This document shows, piece by piece, positions 52,942-60,929 of a DNA stretch of 64,000 bases. The stretch covers positions 434,001-498,000 of the forward strand of contig CAVUYZ010000003.1 of the NCBI GenBank assembly GCA_963745865.1, given 5' to 3'. A program made the translations under genes and the position numbers. Position 1 is the first letter of the stretch, and every line of letters begins with the position of its first letter. The notes beneath the pieces were generated by a model. It saw only the letters and a program-made list of their open reading frames with translations. It had not been told where the DNA came from and did not search any database. Source of the stretch: JAHEDH01 sp963745865. GTDB taxonomy: Bacteria; Actinomycetota; Acidimicrobiia; Spongiisociales; ZC4RG35.

Positions 52942-53786
52942 TGCATGGCTCCTTTTCGGCCATGGGAACCACGGTAGAAGCGTGGTCATCGACCCAAGCC
53001 GACGTCGTTGCCACCCAGGAATGGTTCGCACTGGTCGAAGATCGATGCAGCCGCTTCATCGAATCGAGCGAGCTGAGCAGATTGAACCGGGATGAGCGAG
53101 ACAGGGTTCCGCTCAGCTCGCTGCTGGCCGGAGCGCTAGAGCAGGCATCCAGAGCTCGCCGGATCACGGGAGGCCTGGTAGACGCCGGGCTCGGAGCGAA
53201 CGTCATCTCCTGGGGGTACGACTCGACCTTCGAGGAGATCGTCGGACTCGATCGGGCACCGGAAACGGCCGGTGGCGGGGGAGAGTGGTGGATCGAAGGT
53301 CATGAGTTGGTGAGAGAGCCGGGAACGTTGATGGATCTCGGAGGAATCGGGAAAGGCTGGGCGTGTGACGTCGCGGTGGAACGAGGACTCGCCACGGTGA
53401 TCAGTGCCGGCGGCGACATTCGTTCACACGACGAGGCCACATCCGTGCCGATCGTCGACCCCTGGGGCGAGACCGCCACGGTGGTCCACCTCGGGATCGG
53501 TGGTCTCGCAACCAGTTCGACGACCCGGCGCTCATGGCCGGTCGGCGGAGGGTCGGCTCACCACCTGATCGACCCGCGCACATCGGCTCCAGCGGTCTCT
53601 CCCATTCTCTCGGCCACGGTCGTCGCCGAGACAGCCGCCGACGCAGAGGCCGGGGCCAAGGCTGTCTTGATCCTCGGCGAGGAAGGGCTTGCCTGGGCTG
53701 AAGGGCAATCGTGGATCAGGTCGGCGATCGTCGTCTGGGAGACAGGATCGGTGTTCGCGACGAACGGTGTGGAGGTGACCGCATGA
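52938..53786 (+). CDS. apbE: FAD:protein FMN transferase (ApbE family)
   Basis: A 282-residue flavin transferase that attaches FMN to Thr/Ser of target proteins using FAD. Motifs are GSFSAMGTTVEAW at the N-terminus, LMDLGGIGKGWACD near 131-144, VISAGGDIRSHD near 153-164, and the C-terminal SATVVAETAADAEAGAKAVLILG. There is no obvious signal peptide or lipobox, unlike many secreted ApbE proteins. The GTG/ATG start overlaps the previous stop, and its own stop overlaps the next start as ATGA. The expected FMN-binding partner is not in the window. Confidence 0.9.
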   Translation: MMHGSFSAMGTTVEAWSSTQADVVATQEWFALVEDRCSRFIESSELSRLNRDERDRVPLSSLLAGALEQASRARRITGGLVDAGLGANVISWGYDSTFEEIVGLDRAPETAGGGGEWWIEGHELVREPGTLMDLGGIGKGWACDVAVERGLATVISAGGDIRSHDEATSVPIVDPWGETATVVHLGIGGLATSSTTRRSWPVGGGSAHHLIDPRTSAPAVSPILSATVVAETAADAEAGAKAVLILGEEGLAWAEGQSWIRSAIVVWETGSVFATNGVEVTA

Positions 53787-54418
53787 GCGTGGAATGGATT
53801 CTCATTCGGGGTTCGGGTGTGGTGGCGTTCTCGATGCTCGCCGCTTCGACGATCTGGGGCCTGCTCTTGACGACCAAGGTCCTCGGTTCGTGGGCAAAGG
53901 CGAAGCCCGTCGCCTGGTTTCACGAGTCGCTCGCCGTCGGGGCAGTCCTCGCCACGCTGGTGCACATGTGGGCGCTGTCGATTCACGAGTACATCGAGTT
54001 CACCTGGTCCGACATCCTCATCCCGGGACGTGCCACATGGCGGCCGACGGCGGTCGCATTCGGAGTCGTCTCGATCTACGGGATGGCGCTGATCGCGGTG
54101 AGCTTCTATTTCAAGCGGTTCATCGGGCAGCGAGCATGGCGGGCGATTCACTTCGGATCATTTGGAGTGTTCGTTGCGACTGTTCTCCATGGGGTCATGT
54201 CCGGCACCGACAGTGGCGAGCCGTGGATGGTGGGCCTCTATACGGGATCGGCTGTCGCGGTCGTCCTGCTGCTGGCGATTCGGTTCGCTCAAGCCGCAGG
54301 TGCCACGTCTTCGGGGCGGTCGGCTGCAGCAGCGAGGACGCCTCGGGAGTCTCGCGTGAGCTCCCAGGCCGAGGAGACCCTCACCGATAAGGTCAGTCGG
54401 CTGTCAACGGGAGCTTGA
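53783..54418 (+). CDS. Ferric-reductase-like transmembrane (heme b) protein
   Basis: A 211-residue polytopic protein with about five membrane segments (10-30, 49-67, 88-110, 122-142 and 152-170) in the pattern of ferric-reductase-like or MsrQ-type cytochromes. Candidate heme ligands are His46 in AWFHESLA, His60 in LVHMWAL, His121 in AIHFGSFG and His134 in VLHGVM. It is coupled to apbE by ATGA. It would pass electrons across the membrane to a flavinylated or thiol partner. Its end overlaps the convergent kinase gene by 26 bases. Confidence 0.82.
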   Translation: MSVEWILIRGSGVVAFSMLAASTIWGLLLTTKVLGSWAKAKPVAWFHESLAVGAVLATLVHMWALSIHEYIEFTWSDILIPGRATWRPTAVAFGVVSIYGMALIAVSFYFKRFIGQRAWRAIHFGSFGVFVATVLHGVMSGTDSGEPWMVGLYTGSAVAVVLLLAIRFAQAAGATSSGRSAAAARTPRESRVSSQAEETLTDKVSRLSTGA

Positions 54419-55686
54419 CTGCGATCACGGCACCCCCGAACTTACGGCTGGTACCGACTCGGAGATCGCCTCCGCCTGCTTGGGCCGTCTTGCGGGCGAT
54501 GTCGAGTCCGAGGCCAGACGATGACCCGCGAGACGTGCCGCGTTCGAGAACCTCGGCGTCGGGCAGGCCTGGACCACCATCTTCAATGGCGACGATGATG
54601 TCGCCGGACCTTATCAACGACGTCACCCCGATTGGTGAGCCCTCGGGCGTGTGGGCGAAGACGTTGCCGAGTAGGGCGTCGAGCATGGCGGACGCGTCTT
54701 CTTGATCGAGGGCGACCGTTGCCGCTTCGCCGGTGAGGTTGGAGCTCAGCTGCCGACCTTGATCGTCTGCGAGGACGCTCCAGAATTCGATTCGTTCCCG
54801 CACGGTTGCCGCAAAATCGGTTCGGGCAACCGGCAGCCCAGCGGTCGAGCCGCGCCGTGCCTGGGCGATCACGAAGTCCACCGTCCGTTCCAGTGCAGCG
54901 AGGTCGTCGAGCAACCGTTCGCGGGTATCGCCGGGTACCAGAGCCTCGGCATCCAGTCGCAGACGCGGTCAGCGGAGTCCGGAGCCGGTGTGAGAGATCT
55001 GCGGCGGCCTCGCGCTCGAGCAGCAGTAGCCGATCGATCTGACCCGCCAACCGGTTGAACTCATGACCGACCGCTTTCACCTCCTCGGGGCCATCGGGCT
55101 CGACCCGCGCAGTGAGGTCGCCGGCCCCAAGGCGCGCGGCGGTCTCGGACAGTTGAGCCACGGGTTTGACAATGGTCCGTCCGATCCAGTCTGCGATCAG
55201 GACCGCGATCAACACGAGGGTGATGCTCAAACCGCCAAGGGTCAACCACGAGCGGGATACGCCGATCCGTAGTTCGGAGTCCGGCACGAACACCCGAATG
55301 ACCGATGTCGCCCCGTCTGCGCCGATCACCGGTATGTAGATGGCCCGACCTCCGTCGACCGGCGTCCTCGACCCGGAACCCGTTGTGGCGGATGACAGGT
55401 TCTCGGACGCGGGTATCGGTGAGCCGACCACAGACCCATCCGGGCCGACGATCGAGATGTCGTATGGCGAACTCGCCGTCGGGATGAAGGCGTTGAGTGC
55501 GGTTTCGGTCGGCAACTCGGGCGCGGTCAAAGCCATGTACCGGGCGATGTTCTCTGCCTCGCGCTCGGCTCGCGCCATCGAACGGTCCGCTGCGACATCG
55601 CCAATGAGAATGGCCAGCGGGACCACGAACGCCAGGGTCACCATCGACGTAACCGCCGCAGCCTGGAGGATCAGACGGCGCCTCAT
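54393..55686 (-). CDS. Sensor histidine kinase, frameshift
   Basis: A membrane sensor kinase: TM1 near 8-28, an extracellular region of about 120 residues, TM2 near 150-170, HAMP, then HisKA with phosphorylatable His in DLSHRLRTPLT. From about 54,960 the next frame continues LRLDAEALVPGDTRERLLDD with the ATPase motifs N (LLGNVFAHTPEG), G1 (EDGGPGLP) and G2 (GSSSGLGLDIAR). The shift equals one extra base. It is coupled to the response regulator by ATGA and overlaps the end of the heme-protein gene. Confidence 0.87.
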
Positions 55687-56369
55687 GAGGGTGGTGCTGA
55701 CAGCCGAACTCCGACGGACCGTTTGGTGTGGATGTATCGAGGCTCGGCAGCACTCTCTCCGAGCTTGCGCCGCAACCAGCTGAGGTGAACGTCGATGGTC
55801 TTGTCGGCTCCGCCGTACGGCTGGTTCCAGACTCCTGCGAGGAGTTCCCGCTTGCTCACATAGCGATCTTCTCGCTCAGCGAGGAACATCAACAAGTCGA
55901 ACTCTTTGGTGGTCAAGTCGAGGGTCTTGTTCCCCAGCCTTGCCTCGCGGGTTCCTCCGTCGAGCGTCAGATCACCGACCGACGCGGTCGGGATCTCCTC
56001 GGGTTCGCCTCCTCGACGTCTGAGGACAGCGCGAATCCTGGCTTCCAACTGGTCGGCGGAATACGGCTTGACGACGTAGTCGTCTGCCCCGGCATCGAGG
56101 AGGCGGATCACTTCGGCCTCGTCGTCGCGGGCGGTGGCGATGACCACGGCGACGTTACTGACGGACCGGATCATCTGCAGTGCGTCAGCTCCGTCGATGT
56201 CCGGAAGCCCAAGATCGAGGACGACGACGTCGAATCTCCCAGAAACGGCTGCCTCGACACCCGGCATTGCTCGCCGGGACGTCTCGACCTGGTGGCCGCG
56301 CTCGGCAAGACGGTCCGCAACCGCAGATCGAATTCGTTGATCGTCCTCGATGACGAGCACGGCTGCCAT
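55683..56369 (-). CDS. OmpR-family response regulator
   Basis: A 228-residue regulator with a receiver domain (phospho-acceptor Asp52 in VVVLDLGLPDIDG, acid pair DD at 9-10, Lys in VVKPYS) and a winged-helix C-terminus (DLTTKEFDLLMFLAERE, VDVHLSWLRRKLG-like TIDVHLSWLRRKL). The start is the ATG at 56369. It is divergent from the anchored protein at 56482 and next to the redox cluster, its likely targets. Confidence 0.93.
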   Translation of the reverse strand: MAAVLVIEDDQRIRSAVADRLAERGHQVETSRRAMPGVEAAVSGRFDVVVLDLGLPDIDGADALQMIRSVSNVAVVIATARDDEAEVIRLLDAGADDYVVKPYSADQLEARIRAVLRRRGGEPEEIPTASVGDLTLDGGTREARLGNKTLDLTTKEFDLLMFLAEREDRYVSKRELLAGVWNQPYGGADKTIDVHLSWLRRKLGESAAEPRYIHTKRSVGVRLSAPPS

Positions 56370-56481
56370 GACCCGACGATACCGCCGGCCACGGACGTGG
56401 TGCCAACACCCGCTCGGCCCTTTACCGCTCTTTAGCTCTGTCTTAACCCAAGGGTGGGCCGGAACCAGCCATGATCGTGGT

Positions 56482-57075
56482 GTGAACGTCAGATTCGGAC
56501 TCGTGATGGCCTGGGTGGTTGCCACCCTTGCATCCATCGTGGTGGTGTTCGCGGCAGTCGGCAGCGTGCGGAGCGCAATCGCCGAGTCTCCCTCGGCGAT
56601 GCAACTTCCACCCGTCGAGCAGGATGAGCAGGTGCCGGTCATTCCTCTTGCCGGCGCTACGTCAAGCAGTGACTTCGATGCCTCCGACGGTCCACCGGTG
56701 ACCGGCGCCGCACTCGACACCGAGGAGCCGGTGCTTCCTGAAGCGGCGACCGAGACGACGGCCGCGATGTCGCCGAGCGAACCCACCACTATCGCCACCA
56801 GTACCACCGTTGCTGCTGCCCCTGAGACAACGTCGACGACCCAGCCACCGGCGCCGACGGTCGAGAGCTATGAGCTCGATGGGGGATGGGTGTCTCTGAG
56901 ATCGACGGCGGAGGGGGTCTTTCTCGAGTCGGCCTCACCGAAGTCGGGATGGACCGTCGATGTCGAGACGACTGGCCCGAGTCAGGTGAAGCTCGAGTTC
57001 AAGGATGGCTCACACGAGATCCAGTTCTCTGCCGAATTCAGCGATGGAAGGGTGAAGATCGAAATCGACGATTGA
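56482..57075 (+). CDS. Membrane-anchored protein with C-terminal beta domain
   Basis: A 197-residue protein: an N-terminal membrane segment (about 6-28), a long Thr/Pro/Glu-rich linker (to about 130), and a small C-terminal beta-rich domain, ELDGGWVSLRSTAEGVFLES to DGRVKIEIDD. The same plan, anchor plus Thr/Pro linker plus small domain, appears in the three unknown proteins at 51.4-52.9 kb. It is divergent from the response regulator with 112 bases between, so it is a good candidate target. Confidence 0.7.
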   Translation: MNVRFGLVMAWVVATLASIVVVFAAVGSVRSAIAESPSAMQLPPVEQDEQVPVIPLAGATSSSDFDASDGPPVTGAALDTEEPVLPEAATETTAAMSPSEPTTIATSTTVAAAPETTSTTQPPAPTVESYELDGGWVSLRSTAEGVFLESASPKSGWTVDVETTGPSQVKLEFKDGSHEIQFSAEFSDGRVKIEIDD

Positions 57076-57137
57076 GCTGATGCTCGCGACATGCCGGCTT
57101 CTGCTGTAAGTGTCTCACTCGAGCGTCGATGCGCCTT

Positions 57138-57191
57138 TCGGTGTCCGGCTGCACCTCCCAGCCCTGCCCACACCCCGCAGCCGGACACCGA
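57138..57191. terminator. Perfect 15-bp inverted repeat
   Basis: TCGGTGTCCGGCTGC (57138-57152) and GCAGCCGGACACCGA (57177-57191) are perfectly complementary around a 24-base loop. It lies between two convergent genes, 62 bases after the anchored-protein stop, so it may be a bidirectional terminator. There is no T tract. Confidence 0.55.
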
Positions 57192-57295
57192 TTGACCTCA
57201 CGAGATCCTCGGTTCCGCCGCGAGGCGGTGCCACCGTCGATTCGAACCGATGGGTCATTCGTCTCGCTGCGGGATGCGCCACTCAGCTCGTGGTA

Positions 57296-57490
57296 TCACT
57301 CGTCGGAGTCGGAGTCGGAGTCGGAGTCGGAGCGGCTGCGCTTTCCCGCCTGCCCGGTTGCTGCGCCGAGAGCAACGCCCACAGCGATCCAGACCGGACT
57401 CCCGGTTGCAGAGGAGAGCGCTGCGCCGATACCGGCGCCGATTGCGATGCGGGCTCCGGTGCTGATGTTTGCTCGTTTGTCGTCAGTCAT
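57296..57490 (-). CDS. Small glycine-zipper-like membrane protein
   Basis: A 64-residue protein: MTDDKRANISTGARIAIGAG, then a Gly/Ala-rich hydrophobic pair (GIGAALSSATGSPVWIAVGVALGAATG) and a tail SDSDSDSDSDE. The tail is encoded by five tandem copies of a GTCGGA hexamer (57302-57331, plus strand). It resembles small glycine-zipper proteins found in many actinobacteria; role unknown. Confidence 0.65.
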   Translation of the reverse strand: MTDDKRANISTGARIAIGAGIGAALSSATGSPVWIAVGVALGAATGQAGKRSRSDSDSDSDSDE

Positions 57491-57545
57491 CGTGCAACTG
57501 TAGGCCCGGCGGGATCGGCGCCAGCAGTTTGACTGCTGGCTCGCA

Positions 57546-57758
57546 TTAGCCCCCGAACATCCCCTTTAGCTTGTCGACTGCCCCGTCGGCGAGGTCGGCA
57601 ACGCTGTCGGCGTTGCCGGCGATGAAGTCGTCGAGTTTGTCGGCGATCGGGTCAGGCAGCTTCTCTTTGATGAAATCGATGGCAGCGTTGGCGGCGTCGC
57701 GGGCCTTGTCGGCCGGAAGTCCGGTCTTTTCCTGGATGCGGTCGATCAGTTCGTCCAT
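57546..57758 (-). CDS. Small helical protein, unknown
   Basis: A 70-residue amphipathic protein, MDELIDRIQEKTGLPADKAR to VDKLKGMFGG, resembling the DUF2780/DUF2267-like helical proteins. The ribosome-binding site GAAGGAG precedes the ATG. It is on the minus strand with the other small genes here. Confidence 0.72.
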   Translation of the reverse strand: MDELIDRIQEKTGLPADKARDAANAAIDFIKEKLPDPIADKLDDFIAGNADSVADLADGAVDKLKGMFGG

Positions 57759-57811
57759 GGTGTCTCCTTCTCGTCTACCCCAACGGTAGGCGAGAGCCTC
57801 CTCGACGTTCG

Positions 57812-58174
57812 CTAGTCCCAGCCAAGTTCGTGGAGTCGGGCCTCGTCGAAGCCGAGGTGGTGCCCGATTTCGTGTAGGACAGTCCGCCGGATCTCTTCCC
57901 GCAGCTCGGGCTCAGGCAGGCCGAGCCGTAGATGAGGCCCGTGGAAGACGGTGATCTGGTCGGGCATCACCCCCCAGTAGTCCTCGCGCTCAGCCAGCGA
58001 CACCCCTTCATAGATGCCGAGGAGGTGGCTGCCCGCCTCGGGGAGTTGGTCCTGATGAGGTTCGTGTTCGACGACGATGATGAGGTTCTCGAGCGAGTCG
58101 ATCACCCACTGGGGGAGTGACTCGATCACATCATCAACTGCTGACTCGAACGCCGTGCGGTCCATCGGGGACAT
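57812..58174 (-). CDS. Zincin-like metallopeptidase (DUF1025 type)
   Basis: A 120-residue minimal zincin. The motif HEIGHHLGFDEARLHELGW at the C-terminus carries HExxH plus a downstream Asp/Glu, as in the DUF1025 (MtfA-unrelated) metallopeptidase family. The N-terminus is MSPMDRTAFESAVDD. Several in-frame starts exist; 58174 gives family length. The substrate is unknown. Confidence 0.85.
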   Translation of the reverse strand: MSPMDRTAFESAVDDVIESLPQWVIDSLENLIIVVEHEPHQDQLPEAGSHLLGIYEGVSLAEREDYWGVMPDQITVFHGPHLRLGLPEPELREEIRRTVLHEIGHHLGFDEARLHELGWD

Positions 58175-58227
58175 TGAACCACCGCCGGGCGCCAAACCGC
58201 GCGCTGCTACCATCGCCCATCGACACC

Positions 58228-58299
58228 GGGCGCTTAGCTCAGCGGGAGAGCGCTGCCTTCACACGGCAGAGGTCACTGGTTCGATCCCAGTAGCGCCCA
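58228..58299 (+). tRNA. tRNA-Val (CAC)
   Basis: The acceptor GGGCGCT pairs with AGCGCCC, the anticodon loop TTCACAC within CTGCC/GGCAG carries CAC for valine codon GUG, and the T arm is CTGG-TTCGATC-CCAG. The body is nearly identical to tRNA-Val(GAC) at 44.2 kb. CCA is not encoded; the sequence after the discriminator is CCC. Confidence 0.95.
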
Positions 58300-58305
58300 C
58301 CCTCA

Positions 58306-58332
58306 GAATCCCTCGTAAACACAGGGGGATTC
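58306..58332 (+). terminator. Hairpin after tRNA-Val(CAC)
   Basis: GAATCCC (58306-58312) pairs with GGGATTC (58326-58332) around a 13-base loop, right after the tRNA. It is a likely terminator. The rest of 58333-58561 shows no convincing gene. Confidence 0.6.
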
Positions 58333-58561
58333 GGCCTCTTGAGTCATTCTCCCATCCGGCTCGCCGGCTGGCCGCGGCCACACCAGGATCTCGAGAGGAG
58401 TGTCCGCGTCGGCGCAGGCGCTCCGACGGGGAGCGGTCGCGAGAGCGGCTTGCGGGGGCCGTCCCACAGAATCCCAGGCGAGGGCGGGTGAGCCGTGTTC
58501 GGGCGTGTCGGAGGAGTGCATCTTCCAGGCCGGTCTTCGTGTGACCCCGCGCCGTTCCCGA

Positions 58562-59587
58562 TCAGCCGAGTCTTCCTCGTGCGATCGCTGCGCCGTCCCC
58601 GAGCGCCCGGAGCTTGCCTCGGGCGGTGTCTCGGTCCAAGGGCACGAGCCCACAGTTCGTCGACGCAGTGATGCGCTCGGGCGGCACGTGGCGTGTGACT
58701 CGCTCGAGTGTTCTCGCAACGTCATCCGGTGTCTCGATCTGATCGGTCGCCACGTCGATGGCACCCACCTGGATGCCCTTGTCGCCCAGCAGCTCGAGGA
58801 GCTCCAACGGGACATGGGAGTTGGCGACCTCGACCGAGACCTGGTCGATGGTCGACTCCGCCAGCACGGGGAACGTCTGTTCGTATTGACGCCATTCGGC
58901 ACCGAGTGTGCCCTTCCAGTCGATGTTGGCCTCGATCCCGTACCCGTAGCAGATGTGGACGGCAGTCGTGCAGTCGAGCCCGCGAGCAGCGCGATCGAGC
59001 GCGGTCACGCCCCAGCTCTCCACCTCGTCGAGGTAGACGTTGAACGCGGGCTCGTCGAACTGGATCATGCTTGCGCCGGCCGCGACGAGCTCGGTGGCCT
59101 CTTCGTTGAGGATCTCTGCAAACGCCATCGCCAGCTCGGAGCGATCTCCGTAGTACTCGTCGGCGAGCGTGTCGGCCATCGTCATCGGACCCGGGAGCTG
59201 GTACTTGACCGGTCGATCGGTCTCGCTCACCAGGAACCGCACATCGTCGACGTAGACGGGCGCAGGCCGGGACACCGGACCGACCACGCGTGGGACCTGT
59301 GCGTCGTACCGCCGGCGGATCTTCACCGTCGAGAGTCGACTCGAGTCGACCCCGTCCAACGCATCGATGAACGTCGTCACGAAGTGGCGCCGGGTCACCT
59401 CCCCGTCCGTGATGATGTCGATGCCGGCTGACTCCTGATCTCGAATCGCCAACCGGACGGCGTCCTGCTTCGCCTCGACGAGCGCTTCGCCTTCGAGCAG
59501 CCACGGAGCCCACAGCCGGCGAGGGGGAGCGAGCCATCCCGGCTTGGGAAGACTTCCGGAGATGGTTGTCGGCAGGAGAGTGGACAC
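58562..59587 (-). CDS. Core-MetE methionine synthase (MesD-like)
   Basis: A 341-residue protein corresponding to the C-terminal catalytic barrel of cobalamin-independent methionine synthase. Likely zinc ligands are the His and Cys of AVHICYGYG near 220 and Cys in TASTNCGLVP near 310; a substrate-binding motif is MIQFDEPAF. The N-terminal folate half of MetE is absent. Stand-alone core MetE proteins fall in the Mes families, which are folate-independent; MesD of aerobes needs the partner MesX, which I do not see here. It may instead act on another thiol substrate. Confidence 0.78.
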   Translation of the reverse strand: MSTLLPTTISGSLPKPGWLAPPRRLWAPWLLEGEALVEAKQDAVRLAIRDQESAGIDIITDGEVTRRHFVTTFIDALDGVDSSRLSTVKIRRRYDAQVPRVVGPVSRPAPVYVDDVRFLVSETDRPVKYQLPGPMTMADTLADEYYGDRSELAMAFAEILNEEATELVAAGASMIQFDEPAFNVYLDEVESWGVTALDRAARGLDCTTAVHICYGYGIEANIDWKGTLGAEWRQYEQTFPVLAESTIDQVSVEVANSHVPLELLELLGDKGIQVGAIDVATDQIETPDDVARTLERVTRHVPPERITASTNCGLVPLDRDTARGKLRALGDGAAIARGRLG

Positions 59588-59790
59588 GAAGAGACCTCCA
59601 CGGGTTTCGAGCGAGCCTATCGTCCGTCCCGGTGGCGCTGTGCGATCGAGCGACCCCGTTGGAAGTCTCGACCATACGGCCCATTGATGTCGAGGTCGTC
59701 AGGGCGAATGGTTCGCGGCTCCGATAAAGGTGGCTGTCTCGGGCCGAAGGCCAGTTCGATCCTGACCGCTGCACTCTTGACCTCACGATA

Positions 59791-59838
59791 CGTGAAGGTA
59801 TCTTCACGCATAGTGAAGAGTGCTTCGCGAAGCGTGAA
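59791..59838 (+). promoter_or_regulatory. 21-bp iteron operator upstream of the MNT/HEPN pair
   Basis: The half-site GTGAAG recurs at 59792, 59813 and (as GTGAAT) 59834, exactly 21 bases apart, two turns of the helix. Reverse half-sites CTTCAC (59802) and CTTCGC (59823) are also 21 apart. The first unit, CGTGAAG-GTAT-CTTCACG (59791-59808), is a perfect inverted repeat. Each unit opens with a GTG in the frame of the MNT gene, so the operator covers or overlaps the candidate starts. The arrangement suggests cooperative binding by the wHTH of the antitoxin itself. Confidence 0.7.
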
Positions 59839-60394
59839 TGTAGACCGACTGCCGATCTTCCGATCCGAGGAGCAGGTTCGGATTCTCGTGGTGTTGTTCG
59901 TCATGGCTGGCGAGCCCGCCACCCTCACCGAGATTGCAGGTCGAGCCGGCGTCTCGATGGGGGTCACCCACAAGGAAGTCGAAGCGCTCGAGGCCGCAGG
60001 ACTGGTCGTCTCCCACCGGCGTGGAAACGCCAGACTCGTCGAAGTCAACGAGTTGTCGCGGTTGGTGCCCGACCTTCGGTCGTTGCTCACGAAGGCGTTC
60101 GGACCGGTGCCGGCGATCGAGGATGCACTCGCCGACGTCTCGGAGATCGACGAGGCGTTCATCTTCGGTTCCCTCGCCCACCAAGTCGATGTCGAACCAC
60201 CCAACGACGTGGACCTGATGATCATCGGCCAACCCGCCCTCGACGAGGTGTACGAGGCGGTCGCTTCGGTGGAGGAACTGATCGGGCTCCCGGTCAACGT
60301 CATTGTCCGCACCCGCAGCGAATGGTCGAGTGACGAGTCCGGGTTCGCCCGGAAGGTCAAACACGGCGAGCAGATTGCATTGGCGCTCCGATGA
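59834..60394 (+). CDS. wHTH-MNT nucleotidyltransferase antitoxin
   Basis: About 186 residues, with an N-terminal winged helix (SEEQVRILVVLFVMAGEPAT, TEIAGRAGVSMGVTHKEVEALEAAGLV) fused to a minimal nucleotidyltransferase (FIFGSLAHQ with downstream NDVDLMIIG). MNT proteins neutralise HEPN toxins, in known systems by AMPylating them. The start is uncertain: GTG at 59792, 59813 or 59834, all within the iterons. 59834 gives the usual N-terminus VNVDRLPIFRSEEQ. The HEPN gene overlaps it by four bases (ATGA). The fused DNA-binding domain suggests direct autoregulation. Confidence 0.85.
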   Translation: MNVDRLPIFRSEEQVRILVVLFVMAGEPATLTEIAGRAGVSMGVTHKEVEALEAAGLVVSHRRGNARLVEVNELSRLVPDLRSLLTKAFGPVPAIEDALADVSEIDEAFIFGSLAHQVDVEPPNDVDLMIIGQPALDEVYEAVASVEELIGLPVNVIVRTRSEWSSDESGFARKVKHGEQIALALR

Positions 60395-60819
60395 CGATCG
60401 ACGAGATGATCGAACAGCGCATGCTCGAAGCGGTCCCGGTCGACGAGGCAACAGCGGCGGATTGGCTCGCCGATGCCGGGCGCCACCTCGAAGCCGCCTC
60501 GACCATCCTCGACGTCGACCTCACCGGCGCATTCGCATTGAGCTACGACGCCGGCCGGAAGGCGTGCGCAGCGCTGCTGATTGCGTCCGGTTTTCGGGCT
60601 CGAGCCGTTCCGGGGAGGCATCGGGCGGTGATCGAAGCCGCTGCGGTGCTTCTCGACACGGAAGGTGACAAACGAGCGATCAAGCGATTGGATCGTATGC
60701 GACGAGACCGCAACCAGGCCGAGTACGGGTCTAGATCGTTCGCCCGTACCGAGGTCGAGGCCGCCATCGAAGCGGCGACATCGGTCGTGGCGATTCTGCG
60801 GGATCGCATCCGCAACTGA
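60391..60819 (+). CDS. HEPN-domain toxin
   Basis: A 142-residue helical HEPN protein: MTIDEMIEQRMLEAVPVDEA, AYDAGRK-like LSYDAGRKACAALLIASG, and the motif RMRRDRNQAEYGS near residues 109-121. The R-N-x-A-x-Y form resembles the RNase-type HEPN active site, with Tyr near the position AMPylated in related toxins. It is coupled to the MNT gene by ATGA. The likely target is tRNA or mRNA, from family knowledge only. Confidence 0.85.
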   Translation: MTIDEMIEQRMLEAVPVDEATAADWLADAGRHLEAASTILDVDLTGAFALSYDAGRKACAALLIASGFRARAVPGRHRAVIEAAAVLLDTEGDKRAIKRLDRMRRDRNQAEYGSRSFARTEVEAAIEAATSVVAILRDRIRN

Positions 60820-60929
60820 AGCAACCAGCATCGCACGAAGCGAAGGAACCGGTCATCGGCCTGTCGCCCCCGTGATGCCTGTCGCCATGACGGAGGATGC
60901 TGCTCGACGGGAAACGAGGGATTGGCACC

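Noticed and set aside
57302..57331. CRISPR-like or short tandem repeat array
   Set aside because: A six-base unit repeated five times without spacers; it encodes the Ser-Asp tail of a small protein. No CRISPR array or cas gene is seen in the window.
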